Source: Lentzea nigeriaca (lineage in GTDB: Bacteria > Actinomycetota > Actinomycetes > Mycobacteriales > Pseudonocardiaceae). Taken from it: a stretch of 64,000 nt of DNA. The position numbers and the translations under genes were made by a program. The notes below the pieces were generated by a model. It was not told the DNA's origin, ran no database searches, and saw only the letters and a list, made by a program, of their open reading frames with translations. This document shows positions 44,442-52,239 of the stretch, piece by piece (positions within the stretch are counted from its first letter, which is position 1; each line of letters starts with the position of its first letter). Where the stretch lies: the NCBI RefSeq assembly GCF_016907955.1, contig NZ_JAFBCX010000024.1, forward strand, positions 32,805 through 96,804. Reading direction: 5' to 3'.

Positions 44442-45584
44442 ATGGCCTACGACGTCGCCGCTGTCCGCGCCCACTTCCCCGCGTTGCGCGAGGGTGCCGC
44501 GCACTTCGACGGACCGGGCGGCTCGCAGACGCCCGACGTAGTCGGCGAGGCGGTCAGCGCCGCGCTGACGTCGGCGATCTCGAACCGCGGCAGCGTGACG
44601 GCCTCGGAACGCAGGGCCGAGGAGATCGTCAGGACCGCGCGCCGCACGATGGGCGAGTTCCTCAACGCGGGCAGCATCGTGTTCGGCCGCAGCATGACCC
44701 AGCTGACCTACGACTTCTCCCGCACGCTGTCGAAGAACTGGCGGCCGGGCGACGAGATCATCGTGACCAGGCTCGACCACGACGCGAACATCAGGCCCTG
44801 GGTGCAGGCAGCCGAGGCGGCACGAGCCACGGTGCGATGGGCGCCGTTCGACCGTACGACCGGTGAGCTGCCCATCGAGGCGGTGACGAACCTGCTGTCC
44901 GACCGCACCCGCGTCGTCGCGATCACGGCGGCGTCGAACCTGCTCGGCACCCGTCCGGACGTGGCGGCGATCGCGGCGGCGGCGCACGAGATGGCGGCGT
45001 TCGTGTACGTCGACGGCGTGCACTACACGCCGCACCTGCCGGTCGACGTCGAGGCGATGGACGCGGACTTCTTCGTGTGCTCGCCGTACAAGTTCCTCGG
45101 CCCGCACCTCGGCGTGCTGGCGGCCGCGCCGGAGCTGCTGGAGACGTTGCGGCCGGACAAGCTGCTGCCGTCGACGAACGCGGTGCCGGAACGGTTCGAG
45201 CTGGGCACGCTGCCGTACGAGCTGCTGGCGGGAACGACGGCGGCCGTCGAGTTCCTGCGCGGCCTGGACGGGCTGGAGGAGCACGAGTTCGGCCTGCGCG
45301 ACCAGCTGGAGGCCGGGCTGCGCGAGCTCGGTGTGCGGATCTACAGCAAGGCGGCCTCGCGCACGCCGACCGTCCTGTTCTCGGTCGACGGGCTGGAGCC
45401 CGCCGAGGTGTACCGCAGGCTCGGTGCCGAGGGCGTCAACGCGCCCGCGGGGCATTTCTACGCGATCGAGTGCTCGCGGTGGCTCGGCCTCGGCGACAAG
45501 GGTGCCGTGCGGGCGGGCATCGGGCCGTACACCGACGAGTCCGATGTGGACCGTCTGCTCAAGGCCGTGGCACGGCTCAGATGA
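44442..45584 (+). CDS. Cysteine desulfurase-like class V aminotransferase
   Basis: A 380-residue fold-I PLP enzyme. The HFDGPGGSQTP start, the FGRSMTQLTYDFSRTL and TRLDHDANIRPW blocks, and the PLP lysine in CSPYKFLGPHLGV (Lys217) place it in the cysteine-desulfurase-like group. These are not the IscS/SufS type proper, since the catalytic Cys loop is absent. ATG 44442 comes 4 bp after the TetR stop. Its end overlaps the convergent membrane gene by 8 bp. The reaction is uncertain: a lyase, isomerase or aminotransferase is possible. Confidence 0.9.
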   Translation: MAYDVAAVRAHFPALREGAAHFDGPGGSQTPDVVGEAVSAALTSAISNRGSVTASERRAEEIVRTARRTMGEFLNAGSIVFGRSMTQLTYDFSRTLSKNWRPGDEIIVTRLDHDANIRPWVQAAEAARATVRWAPFDRTTGELPIEAVTNLLSDRTRVVAITAASNLLGTRPDVAAIAAAAHEMAAFVYVDGVHYTPHLPVDVEAMDADFFVCSPYKFLGPHLGVLAAAPELLETLRPDKLLPSTNAVPERFELGTLPYELLAGTTAAVEFLRGLDGLEEHEFGLRDQLEAGLRELGVRIYSKAASRTPTVLFSVDGLEPAEVYRRLGAEGVNAPAGHFYAIECSRWLGLGDKGAVRAGIGPYTDESDVDRLLKAVARLR

Positions 45585-47178
45585 GCAGGAACAGCAACGC
45601 GTAGGCGAGCCCGACGAGCACGCTGACGTTGAGCCGGCGGCTCACCCGGTCGCCGGCGTGGTCGGCGATCATGGACCGCGCCCGCGCCCACATCAGCTTC
45701 TCGCCTGCCTGACCGTCCGGCAGGTGCGGTGTGGTGATCACGTCGCCGTGCGGACCGAACGCGAGCATCAGCTGTGGACCCGAGCGGCGCACACCGTGCA
45801 GCTGCGACCACGGCACGCGGTAGGTCCAGATGCCCGTGTAGAGCGAGACCCCGCGGTGGTCGAGACGCAGCAACGGCTGGAACCTGTTCACGGCCGACAA
45901 CACGCACTGCACACCCACGAACCCGAGGATGATCAGGTCCGGGTAGTACTTCAGCGCGATCATCGCTCCGGCCGCGCCGAGCAGCAGCAGCACGCCCTCG
46001 GAGCGCCGCCGGTCACCAGGCCACATCGCGTGCGGCAGGTCGACCGGCGCGCCCGCGGTGACCGGTTCGCCCGGCAGGTGTGCACTGTGGACGGTGTGCC
46101 GCGGGCGGACGCGGGACAGCGTGCTGGTGGCCACGACCTCACCCTCGACCAGCAGCGCGACCTGACCGCCGTGGTGCCACTCGCCCGCGACGAGGATCTC
46201 CGCGGGGTCGAGCTGCACCGGCGGGTCCTCCTCGCCGCGCCACACCCTGCCGAACTGGTCGGTGTCGTGGTAGAGCGGCTCCTCCAGGCCGAGGTCGGCG
46301 AGCGTGGCCACGGTCGCGATGTCGGCCTTGTTGTGCCGCAACAGGATCCGGCGCGGGCCGACGGGATGCGCCTGCAGCCGGATCGCCTTCACCGGGCCCG
46401 TCCACAACGCGCGGCGGCGGCGTTCCCGCGCGGCCAGCATGATCGCGAGGAACACGGCGGCACCACCGAGCGTGAGCCACCACGTGACGTCCTCGGGCTC
46501 GTTCGCCATGCGCACCCACGAGCCGTCCTCCAGCACCGGCACGGTGTCGCCGACCCGGTACGTCTCCGGTGCGGTCGGCTCGAGGCCCGTGCGCTGCCGG
46601 TCCGGCAGCTCCACCCACACCTCGTAGCCGTTCTTGATCTCGACCACCTCGGCCTCGACCCGGCTGGCCCTCGCGACGTGCCCCTCGATCTCGCCGTTCG
46701 TGAGGTCGTACTGCACGAACGTCAGAAAGCCGAAGATGACGAGCAACACCGCGATGATCCGCAGAACCCCTCGTTGCGGAGGCATGTCCGGCAACGAGAC
46801 GAGGGTGGCGCCCGCCGCCGCGTGCTGGTCCGCGCGCGACCTCAGGGTCCACGCCGCCACGATCGCGCACGCACCCGCGTGCAGACCGAACGCGACGTTG
46901 GCGGCCGCCGAACCGTCGAGGACGATGTCCAGCGCGCCGAACACCACGCCCATCGCGCAGCCAGTGAGCACACGACCGAACAACAACAGCAGCGGTGTGG
47001 CCAGCAACGGCACTACGGCCAGCGAAAACGTCGGGTCCGGCACGCACGGGTGTGCGGTCGTGCACGGCACCTCGTTCGCACTGGCGGCGAAGTAGAAGGC
47101 GACGACCCAGCCACCGACCAGCCCGACCTTGGTCACCCACCACGGAACCGCGGCCGCTTGCCACCGCTGGACGTCCAT
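45577..47178 (-). CDS. Large polytopic membrane protein with soluble middle and PH-like end
   Basis: A 533-residue protein with about 8 hydrophobic helices: three near the N-terminus, then pairs at about 140-165, 235-255, 395-430 and 515-533. A soluble segment with an SH3/OB-like EVWVELPDRQRTGLEPTAPETYRVGDTVPV lies between them. The part near 440-500 has a PH-like pattern (LDHRGVSLYTGIWTYRVPWSQLHGV). It resembles uncharacterised actinobacterial membrane proteins; no function is known. The last 8 bp overlap the aminotransferase gene. Confidence 0.8.
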   Translation of the reverse strand: MDVQRWQAAAVPWWVTKVGLVGGWVVAFYFAASANEVPCTTAHPCVPDPTFSLAVVPLLATPLLLLFGRVLTGCAMGVVFGALDIVLDGSAAANVAFGLHAGACAIVAAWTLRSRADQHAAAGATLVSLPDMPPQRGVLRIIAVLLVIFGFLTFVQYDLTNGEIEGHVARASRVEAEVVEIKNGYEVWVELPDRQRTGLEPTAPETYRVGDTVPVLEDGSWVRMANEPEDVTWWLTLGGAAVFLAIMLAARERRRRALWTGPVKAIRLQAHPVGPRRILLRHNKADIATVATLADLGLEEPLYHDTDQFGRVWRGEEDPPVQLDPAEILVAGEWHHGGQVALLVEGEVVATSTLSRVRPRHTVHSAHLPGEPVTAGAPVDLPHAMWPGDRRRSEGVLLLLGAAGAMIALKYYPDLIILGFVGVQCVLSAVNRFQPLLRLDHRGVSLYTGIWTYRVPWSQLHGVRRSGPQLMLAFGPHGDVITTPHLPDGQAGEKLMWARARSMIADHAGDRVSRRLNVSVLVGLAYALLFLLI

Positions 47179-47271
47179 GGTCTCCGATCATGGCACGCCC
47201 ATTGCTCCGATCGGTGCGATTCCCCCGCAACGAAACGGGTATCCGCAGGTCACTTGAACTCGGAGGTGGAC

Positions 47272-47457
47272 ATGCTGGCCCTCATCGCCGCAGTCGCGTT
47301 CGGTCTCGCCCTGATCCTCGACCTCGCGAAGACCGCGCTCGGTGACGTCATCACCGCCAACACACTGGTGGTGCTCGGACTGCTGCTCCTCGCCCTGCAC
47401 ATGGCCGGCGTCGGAGCCGGCACGCGGTCGTGGAGCTGGCGCCGTGCCCGCAGGTGA
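47272..47457 (+). CDS. Small two-helix membrane protein
   Basis: A 61-residue protein with two hydrophobic helices (about 1-17 and 29-47) and a basic C-terminus (SWSWRRARR). GGAGGTGG lies ideally before the ATG. Its last 14 bases overlap the start of the BrkB-like gene, so the two are coupled. The family is not recognised. Confidence 0.75.
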   Translation: MLALIAAVAFGLALILDLAKTALGDVITANTLVVLGLLLLALHMAGVGAGTRSWSWRRARR

Positions 47458-48364
47458 AACAATCGAACGCCCCACCAAGCTGCCCAAGGGCGCCTGGTGG
47501 GGCGTTCTCAAACGGACGGTCAAAGAGTTCAACGACGACAACCTGACGGACTGGGCGGCAGCGCTCACCTACTACGCGGTGCTGTCGTTGTTTCCTGGGC
47601 TCATCGTGCTGACATCCGTGCTGGCGCTGCTCGGCGACACAACCACGCAAGAGCTGATGAAGTACGTCGACCAGATCGCGCCAGGCCAGGCCGGTGACCT
47701 GGTGAAGTCGTCCATCGAGGAACTGCGGAAAGGCCAGGGAGCCGCGGGACTGCTCGGCATCATCGGTCTGCTGACGGCCTTCTGGACCGCCTCGGGCTAC
47801 CTCGGCGCGTTCATGCGCGCATGCAACGCCGTGTACGACGTCGAAGAGGGCAGGCCGTTCTGGAAGACCGTGCCGTTGCGTCTCCTGCTGACGCTGGGCT
47901 CGGTCTTGGTGATCTCGCTGACGCTCGGCGCGCTCGTGCTGACCGGTGGGGTCGCGGACGCGGCCGGCAGACTGCTGGGGCTCGGCGACACCGTCGTGAC
48001 TGTGTGGGACATCGTGAAGTGGCCGGTCATCCTGCTGCTGGTGGCGCTCGCGTTCGCGGTGCTCTACTGGGCGGCGCCGAACGTGCGGCAACCGGCCTTC
48101 CGCTGGGTCACGCCCGGCAGCCTCCTCGCGATCGTGCTGTGGGCGCTCGCGACCGTCGGCTTCGCCGTCTACGTCGCGAACTTCGCCTCGTACAACAAGA
48201 CGTACGGCTCGCTCGGCGGTGTGATCGTCTTCCTGGTGTGGCTGTGGATCTCGAACATCGCGGTGCTGCTCGGCGCCGAGTTCGACGCGGAACTGGAGCG
48301 CGGCCGCCGGCTCGCGCAGGGCGAGAAGGACGCCTCAGCCGAGCCGCGTGATCTCCCCGGGTAG
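47444..48364 (+). CDS. YihY/BrkB family inner membrane protein
   Basis: A 306-residue protein of the YihY/virulence factor BrkB family. The conserved start is FNDDNLTDWAAALTYYAVLSLFPGLIVL, with about six helices and the end YGSLGGVIVFLVWLWISNIAVLLGAEFDAELERGR. It is an integral membrane protein of unknown transport function; the old RNase BN name is incorrect for the family. GTG 47444, 14 bp inside the previous gene, has GGAG at good spacing. The 3' end overlaps the convergent lipoprotein gene by 30 bp. Confidence 0.92.
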   Translation: MPAGETIERPTKLPKGAWWGVLKRTVKEFNDDNLTDWAAALTYYAVLSLFPGLIVLTSVLALLGDTTTQELMKYVDQIAPGQAGDLVKSSIEELRKGQGAAGLLGIIGLLTAFWTASGYLGAFMRACNAVYDVEEGRPFWKTVPLRLLLTLGSVLVISLTLGALVLTGGVADAAGRLLGLGDTVVTVWDIVKWPVILLLVALAFAVLYWAAPNVRQPAFRWVTPGSLLAIVLWALATVGFAVYVANFASYNKTYGSLGGVIVFLVWLWISNIAVLLGAEFDAELERGRRLAQGEKDASAEPRDLPG

Positions 48365-48703
48365 TTCGGCCTCGACCGCGGTCCAGACCCCGTCCGGCCC
48401 AGGCTCGATGCGCTCGCTCATGCGTCCGCCCGGCACGAGCACCCACAGCTGGTCCTTCGTGGACAGCCACACCACACCGATGCCGTCGTTGCGGTAGCTG
48501 GTGGCGTACTCGTAGGACTTCCTGAACACCTCACCGCCGTCGCGGCCGGTGACCCGCACCTCGCTCTCGCTCTCGGCGTGCGCGACGAACTTCCCGCTGG
48601 GAGACGTCTTGGGCGCGCCGGGACGGGCGAACCTGTCCTCGCGGTCGTCACCGCAGCCCGCGAGGACGACGAGGAGGGCGACCAGCGCCGCCACGACTCT
48701 CAT
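48335..48703 (-). CDS. Small lipoprotein
   Basis: A 122-residue exported protein. The signal peptide ends with the lipobox LAGC (Cys about 17). The mature domain is beta-rich, with VRVTGRDGGEVFRKSYEYAT and a WLSTKDQLWVLVPG block. It has no known family. GAGG lies near the ATG. It is convergent with, and overlaps by 30 bp, the BrkB-like gene, and is divergent from the GNAT gene. Confidence 0.8.
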   Translation of the reverse strand: MRVVAALVALLVVLAGCGDDREDRFARPGAPKTSPSGKFVAHAESESEVRVTGRDGGEVFRKSYEYATSYRNDGIGVVWLSTKDQLWVLVPGGRMSERIEPGPDGVWTAVEAELPGEITRLG

Positions 48704-48752
48704 GAGGAAATGCCGTGCGTCATGCGCCCCAAGCTAACTAACGTGATCGTCC

Positions 48753-49505
48753 GTGTGGGATGTTCTCGAGGAGTTTTACGACTCTGTGCCCCGACCGGGA
48801 TCTCGCGTCGAGGATCACGGCGAGCTGGTGCTCTTCCTCCAGGCGGGCGACGGCTATCCGTACTACGCCCGACCGCGCTTCCCCGGTGGGAGGCCGACGG
48901 TCGCGGACGTGGTGAAGATGCGCGCGCGGCAACGGGAGCTCGGCGTGCCCGAGGCGCTGGAGTGGGTCCACGAGACCACGCCGGACCTCTACGACGCGGC
49001 GGTCGCGGCGGGTCTTGAGGTGCTGCGGGCGCCGCTGCTGGTGCTCGACCCGGAGAAGCTCCCGGAGCCGCACCCGCACGTCCGCGTGCTCGACACGCGG
49101 CCGGCCGAGGTGTCGGTGGTGGCCCAGCTGGCGTTCTCGTCGCCGGGCACCTCGACGGGCGAGGTCGGCGTGGCGGAACGGGACGCGGCGCTCGCGGAGG
49201 CCGTTCCGCTGAGCACCCGGCACCGGCACGCGGTGGCCGACCTGCCAGGCGAGGGCGTTCTGGCGGTAGGCACCGCGCAACGGGCGGGTGACGTCGTGGA
49301 GATCGCGGGCATCGGCACGTTGCCGGCGGCACGGCGACGTGGCCTCGGTGGTGCGGTCACTGCGGAACTGGCGCGGGACGCCCTGGAGCGGGGCGCGAAG
49401 CTCGTGTTCCTGTCGGCCGGGAGCCCGGAGATCGCCCGTGTCTACGAGCGGGTCGGGTTCAGGCACGTCGGGACGGCCTGCATCGCGTCACCAGTCGTAG
49501 GCTAG
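48753..49505 (+). CDS. GNAT family N-acetyltransferase
   Basis: A 250-residue protein. The N-terminal 100 residues are a separate helical domain. The GNAT core (about 105-245) holds the acetyl-CoA motif GIGTLPAARRRGLGGAVTAELA and the C-terminal VYERVGFRHVGTACI. The substrate is unknown. GTG 48753 has no clear ribosome site. The end overlaps the convergent 88-residue gene by 18 bp. Confidence 0.9.
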   Translation: MWDVLEEFYDSVPRPGSRVEDHGELVLFLQAGDGYPYYARPRFPGGRPTVADVVKMRARQRELGVPEALEWVHETTPDLYDAAVAAGLEVLRAPLLVLDPEKLPEPHPHVRVLDTRPAEVSVVAQLAFSSPGTSTGEVGVAERDAALAEAVPLSTRHRHAVADLPGEGVLAVGTAQRAGDVVEIAGIGTLPAARRRGLGGAVTAELARDALERGAKLVFLSAGSPEIARVYERVGFRHVGTACIASPVVG

Positions 49506-49754
49506 TTCACCGTCACGGGGCATCGGCACACGGAAAAGGCAACTGACGCACGGCATTCCGGACGGCTGCGTCAGCAGTTCGGCTTCGCCGCGGTGGATCA
49601 GTTCGCCGCAGTACGCGGTCAACGCGAGCGGCGTGCGGTCGTCGTCGGGCACGGGAACGAGGTGGCACGTGCGTTGTGTCTCCCCCACGACACCCGCACG
49701 CTTGCGGACCAGCAACACGGGCATGCGCGCTTCCGTTCGTTCCTGAATGCTCAT
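49488..49754 (-). CDS. Small hypothetical protein with Cys motif
   Basis: An 88-residue protein starting MSIQERTEARMPVLLVRKRAG, with a Cys pattern CHLVPV...YCGELI...CVSC that could bind a metal. It probably belongs to a small conserved actinobacterial group often encoded near XRE regulators, but I cannot name it. GGTGAAGG lies before the ATG, and the start overlaps the TGA of the 52-residue gene as ATGA. Confidence 0.75.
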   Translation of the reverse strand: MSIQERTEARMPVLLVRKRAGVVGETQRTCHLVPVPDDDRTPLALTAYCGELIHRGEAELLTQPSGMPCVSCLFRVPMPRDGELAYDW

Positions 49755-49909
49755 GCCTTCACCTCGACGTCGTCGACCACACACACGACAGCGTGTGTGG
49801 TCGCGTAGAACCTGAGCCGGTACGGGCCCGAGTTCCGCTCTGCCACCGCCGCGCAGAACCGTTCGTTGACCTCTTCCGAGCGCGGCGTTCGTTCGGTCAG
49901 GTCGATCAC
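49751..49909 (-). CDS. Small hypothetical protein coupled to the next gene
   Basis: A 52-residue protein, MIDLTERTPRSEEVNERFCA... to VVDDVEVKA, with normal GC3 bias and a four-base overlap to the next gene, which supports it being real. GTG 49909 is the only start in the frame; AGGT lies just upstream. The sequence has one amphipathic helix and two strands. The family is not recognised. Confidence 0.65.
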   Translation of the reverse strand: MIDLTERTPRSEEVNERFCAAVAERNSGPYRLRFYATTHAVVCVVDDVEVKA

Positions 49910-49967
49910 ACCTAGATCGTGCGGGGTGTCACGGGAAATGGGGAGGGTCGCAGACGGATTGCGGGTG

Positions 49968-49990
49968 GCGTATGCGGAACTCGCATACGC
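49968..49990. terminator. Perfect 9-bp hairpin after the XRE gene
   Basis: GCGTATGCG and CGCATACGC with a 5-base loop (GAACT) begin 1 base after the stop of the XRE gene at 49992 on the minus strand. This is most likely the terminator. It lies upstream of the two small genes, so it could also be an operator. Confidence 0.6.
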
Positions 49991-49991
49991 G

Positions 49992-51320
49992 TTACCGCAG
50001 CTGGGTGACCTCGGCGGCGAGTTCGGCGATAGCCGGCGTCGCGCTCCACGGGTCGAGCCGCTCCAGTTCGTTCACGATCAGCTGCGACCCGGTCGCCCGA
50101 GCGAGATCCAGCGCCGCGAAGCCGAAGTCGACGGCCTGCTCCACGTCACCGTTGGCGGCGTGCGCGTAGGCCAGCCTGGCCGTGTGCACACCTTGCTCCC
50201 ACTGGCAGATGCTGCCCCATCTGGGCATGAGCTCGGCGTACGCGTCGATCGCTCGCCCGTGGTCGGCGAGGTCGACCATGCTGGCGGCGCGCTGCATCTG
50301 CACGTGCAGCTCGGTGAAGCAGTAGCCGATGGAGTACTCGTCGGTCTGCGGCCGTTCCGCGCTGAGCACCAACGACTGCGCGAGGTCGAACCGCGGCATG
50401 CACGCGTCCTGACCCGCACGCGCGAGACCACGTGCTTCCTGCCGCAACGCCATCGCACGCACGATCGGACTCAGCCCGGTCTCGCGCTGGGCGGCGCGCG
50501 CCAGACCGATGACGCGGTCGTCGTCGCCGTCGACCTCGGCGAGCTGGCTCATCCGCACGTAGCAGTACGCGACGACGTCCCTGTCGTCCGCGGCCTGACC
50601 CTGTTCAAGGGCCCTCGACGTCCACGCGGCCGCGCCGCGCAGGTCTCCGATCTCCTCGTGCAGCCAGCCGTAGAACTCCGCGTACATCGCGCCGGTGCCG
50701 AGCAACCGCCGACGGACCTCCCCGCGCGCGTTGCGGCGCAACACGTCGATGAAGTCGTACATGTTGCGAACAGCGGGCATCAGCGCGCCGGTGCCACGCC
50801 AGTTGTGCGCGTCGTTGACGATCCGGCGCAGCACGAGCAGCTGACTGACCGCATCGCCGGTCATCACGCCGTTGCTGTTGCCTGTGCCGAAGACAGCGGA
50901 GGCGCACAACGCCATCAACGCCTTGCCCTCCATGCCGACGACCAGGTCGTTCGCCAAGGCCTCCAGCCCTCCGGCGCCCAGGCTCCTGGCCTCGCGGGAC
51001 CGCATCGGCACCGTGCGGTCGGTCAGGCCGAGCAGGTGGGCGGGGATGCCGAGCAGCCGCTGCATCGTCCTGAGCACGCGCATGTCGTAGGCGATGTTGC
51101 TGCCGGCCTCCAGGCGCGAGATCGCCGACTGGGAGAACCCGGCCAGCGTGCCGAGCTCGTCCTGGCGCAGGCCGTGTGCCTTCCGCGCGATCGCGACCAC
51201 GGCGCCGGGCGACTCCGCGGCGACCGCGTCCCGCACTTCCTTCGACTCCCAGATGGCGGGCGGCAACACAGGCAGCGGCCCGTCCGGGACGACGACGGCG
51301 TTCTTAGCCGGGTTGCTCAA
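49992..51320 (-). CDS. XRE family regulator with helical repeat C-terminus
   Basis: A 442-residue regulator. Residues about 44-98 form the Cro/C1-type helix-turn-helix (ARKAHGLRQDELGTLAGFSQSAISRLEAGSN), and the rest is all-helical with TPR-like pairs (for example VVAYCYVRMSQLAEVDGDDDRVIGLARAAQ). The TTG at 51320 is chosen because GGGGAGG lies 8 bp upstream and the product then starts SNPAKNAVVVPDG; upstream starts would extend into the opposite gene's promoter. Relatives are pleiotropic regulators in Streptomyces-type bacteria. The target is unknown. Confidence 0.88.
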   Translation of the reverse strand: MSNPAKNAVVVPDGPLPVLPPAIWESKEVRDAVAAESPGAVVAIARKAHGLRQDELGTLAGFSQSAISRLEAGSNIAYDMRVLRTMQRLLGIPAHLLGLTDRTVPMRSREARSLGAGGLEALANDLVVGMEGKALMALCASAVFGTGNSNGVMTGDAVSQLLVLRRIVNDAHNWRGTGALMPAVRNMYDFIDVLRRNARGEVRRRLLGTGAMYAEFYGWLHEEIGDLRGAAAWTSRALEQGQAADDRDVVAYCYVRMSQLAEVDGDDDRVIGLARAAQRETGLSPIVRAMALRQEARGLARAGQDACMPRFDLAQSLVLSAERPQTDEYSIGYCFTELHVQMQRAASMVDLADHGRAIDAYAELMPRWGSICQWEQGVHTARLAYAHAANGDVEQAVDFGFAALDLARATGSQLIVNELERLDPWSATPAIAELAAEVTQLR

Positions 51321-51474
51321 CCTCAACGCCTCCCCAAGTGCCGCGAGGTGGCCCGCTGAGCGTCGAAGACGCGGCGATGGTTGGCTGTCGCGGCACTGGT
51401 CTCGCATCATGCCCGCCCTGCCGAATTCGCGCTTCCTCCATCTCAATTGGGCCGTCACGGACTATCCTGCGCGC

Positions 51475-52239
51475 GTGATCAAGGACTTCGGGGCTGGCAT
51501 CGCACTCCTGCTGCGCGGGTTCAAGCTGGTTTTCAGCTCACCCAAGCGCGTGCTCATCGGGGCGTTGCCCGCGGTCATCACCGCTGTGCTGATGATCACC
51601 GGCTGGGCGCTGCTCTTCGCCTACATCGACTCGATCGCCGACTGGCTCACGGGGTTCGCGGACTCGTGGAGCGAGACCTGGCGGGACGTCGTCGAGGTCG
51701 CCGTCGGAATTTCGGTGATCGCGGTGACGCTCGGCCTGAGCGTGCTGCTGTTCACCGCGATCACGATCATGATCGGCGGACCGTTCTACGAGTACATCGC
51801 CGAGGAGGTCGAGGACGAGCTCGGCGGCGTGCCCGGTGCGGAGCAGGTCGGCTGGTGGCGCGGGTTCGGAGTCGGGCTGCGCAGCACGATCATGCTGGTC
51901 GGCATGTCGATCCTGTTCGCGATCCCGTTGTTCTTCTGCGGGTTCATCCCCGTGGTCGGGCAGACCGTGGTGCCGGTTCTGGCCGTGTGCATCAACGGCT
52001 ACCTGCTGGGCATCGAGCTCACCGGCATCCCGTTCACGCGGCGCGGCAAGTCGTTCAAGCAGCGCAGGCAGGTCCTCGCGACGCGGCGGGCGATGGTGCT
52101 CGGGTTCGCCGTGCCCGCGTACCTGCTGTGCCTGATCCCGCTCGCCGCGATCGTCGTGCTCCCTGCGGCGATGGCAGGCGGCACGGTGTTGTCGTACCGC
52201 CTGCTCACCGGCGACCATCCGGTCGCCCAGAACGGCTAG
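51475..52239 (+). CDS. EI24/CysZ-like membrane protein
   Basis: A 254-residue polytopic protein of the EI24 family (CysZ-like): DFGAGIALLLRGFKLVFSSPKRVLIGALPA at the start, GGPFYEYIAEEVEDELGG in the middle, RSTIMLVGMSILFAIPLFFCGFIPVVGQTVVP near the second half. About five helices. CysZ members aid sulfate uptake; the actinobacterial branch is uncharacterised. TATCCT lies 6 bp before the GTG, pointing to leaderless translation. The last 4 bp overlap the convergent beta-propeller gene. Confidence 0.9.
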   Translation: MIKDFGAGIALLLRGFKLVFSSPKRVLIGALPAVITAVLMITGWALLFAYIDSIADWLTGFADSWSETWRDVVEVAVGISVIAVTLGLSVLLFTAITIMIGGPFYEYIAEEVEDELGGVPGAEQVGWWRGFGVGLRSTIMLVGMSILFAIPLFFCGFIPVVGQTVVPVLAVCINGYLLGIELTGIPFTRRGKSFKQRRQVLATRRAMVLGFAVPAYLLCLIPLAAIVVLPAAMAGGTVLSYRLLTGDHPVAQNG

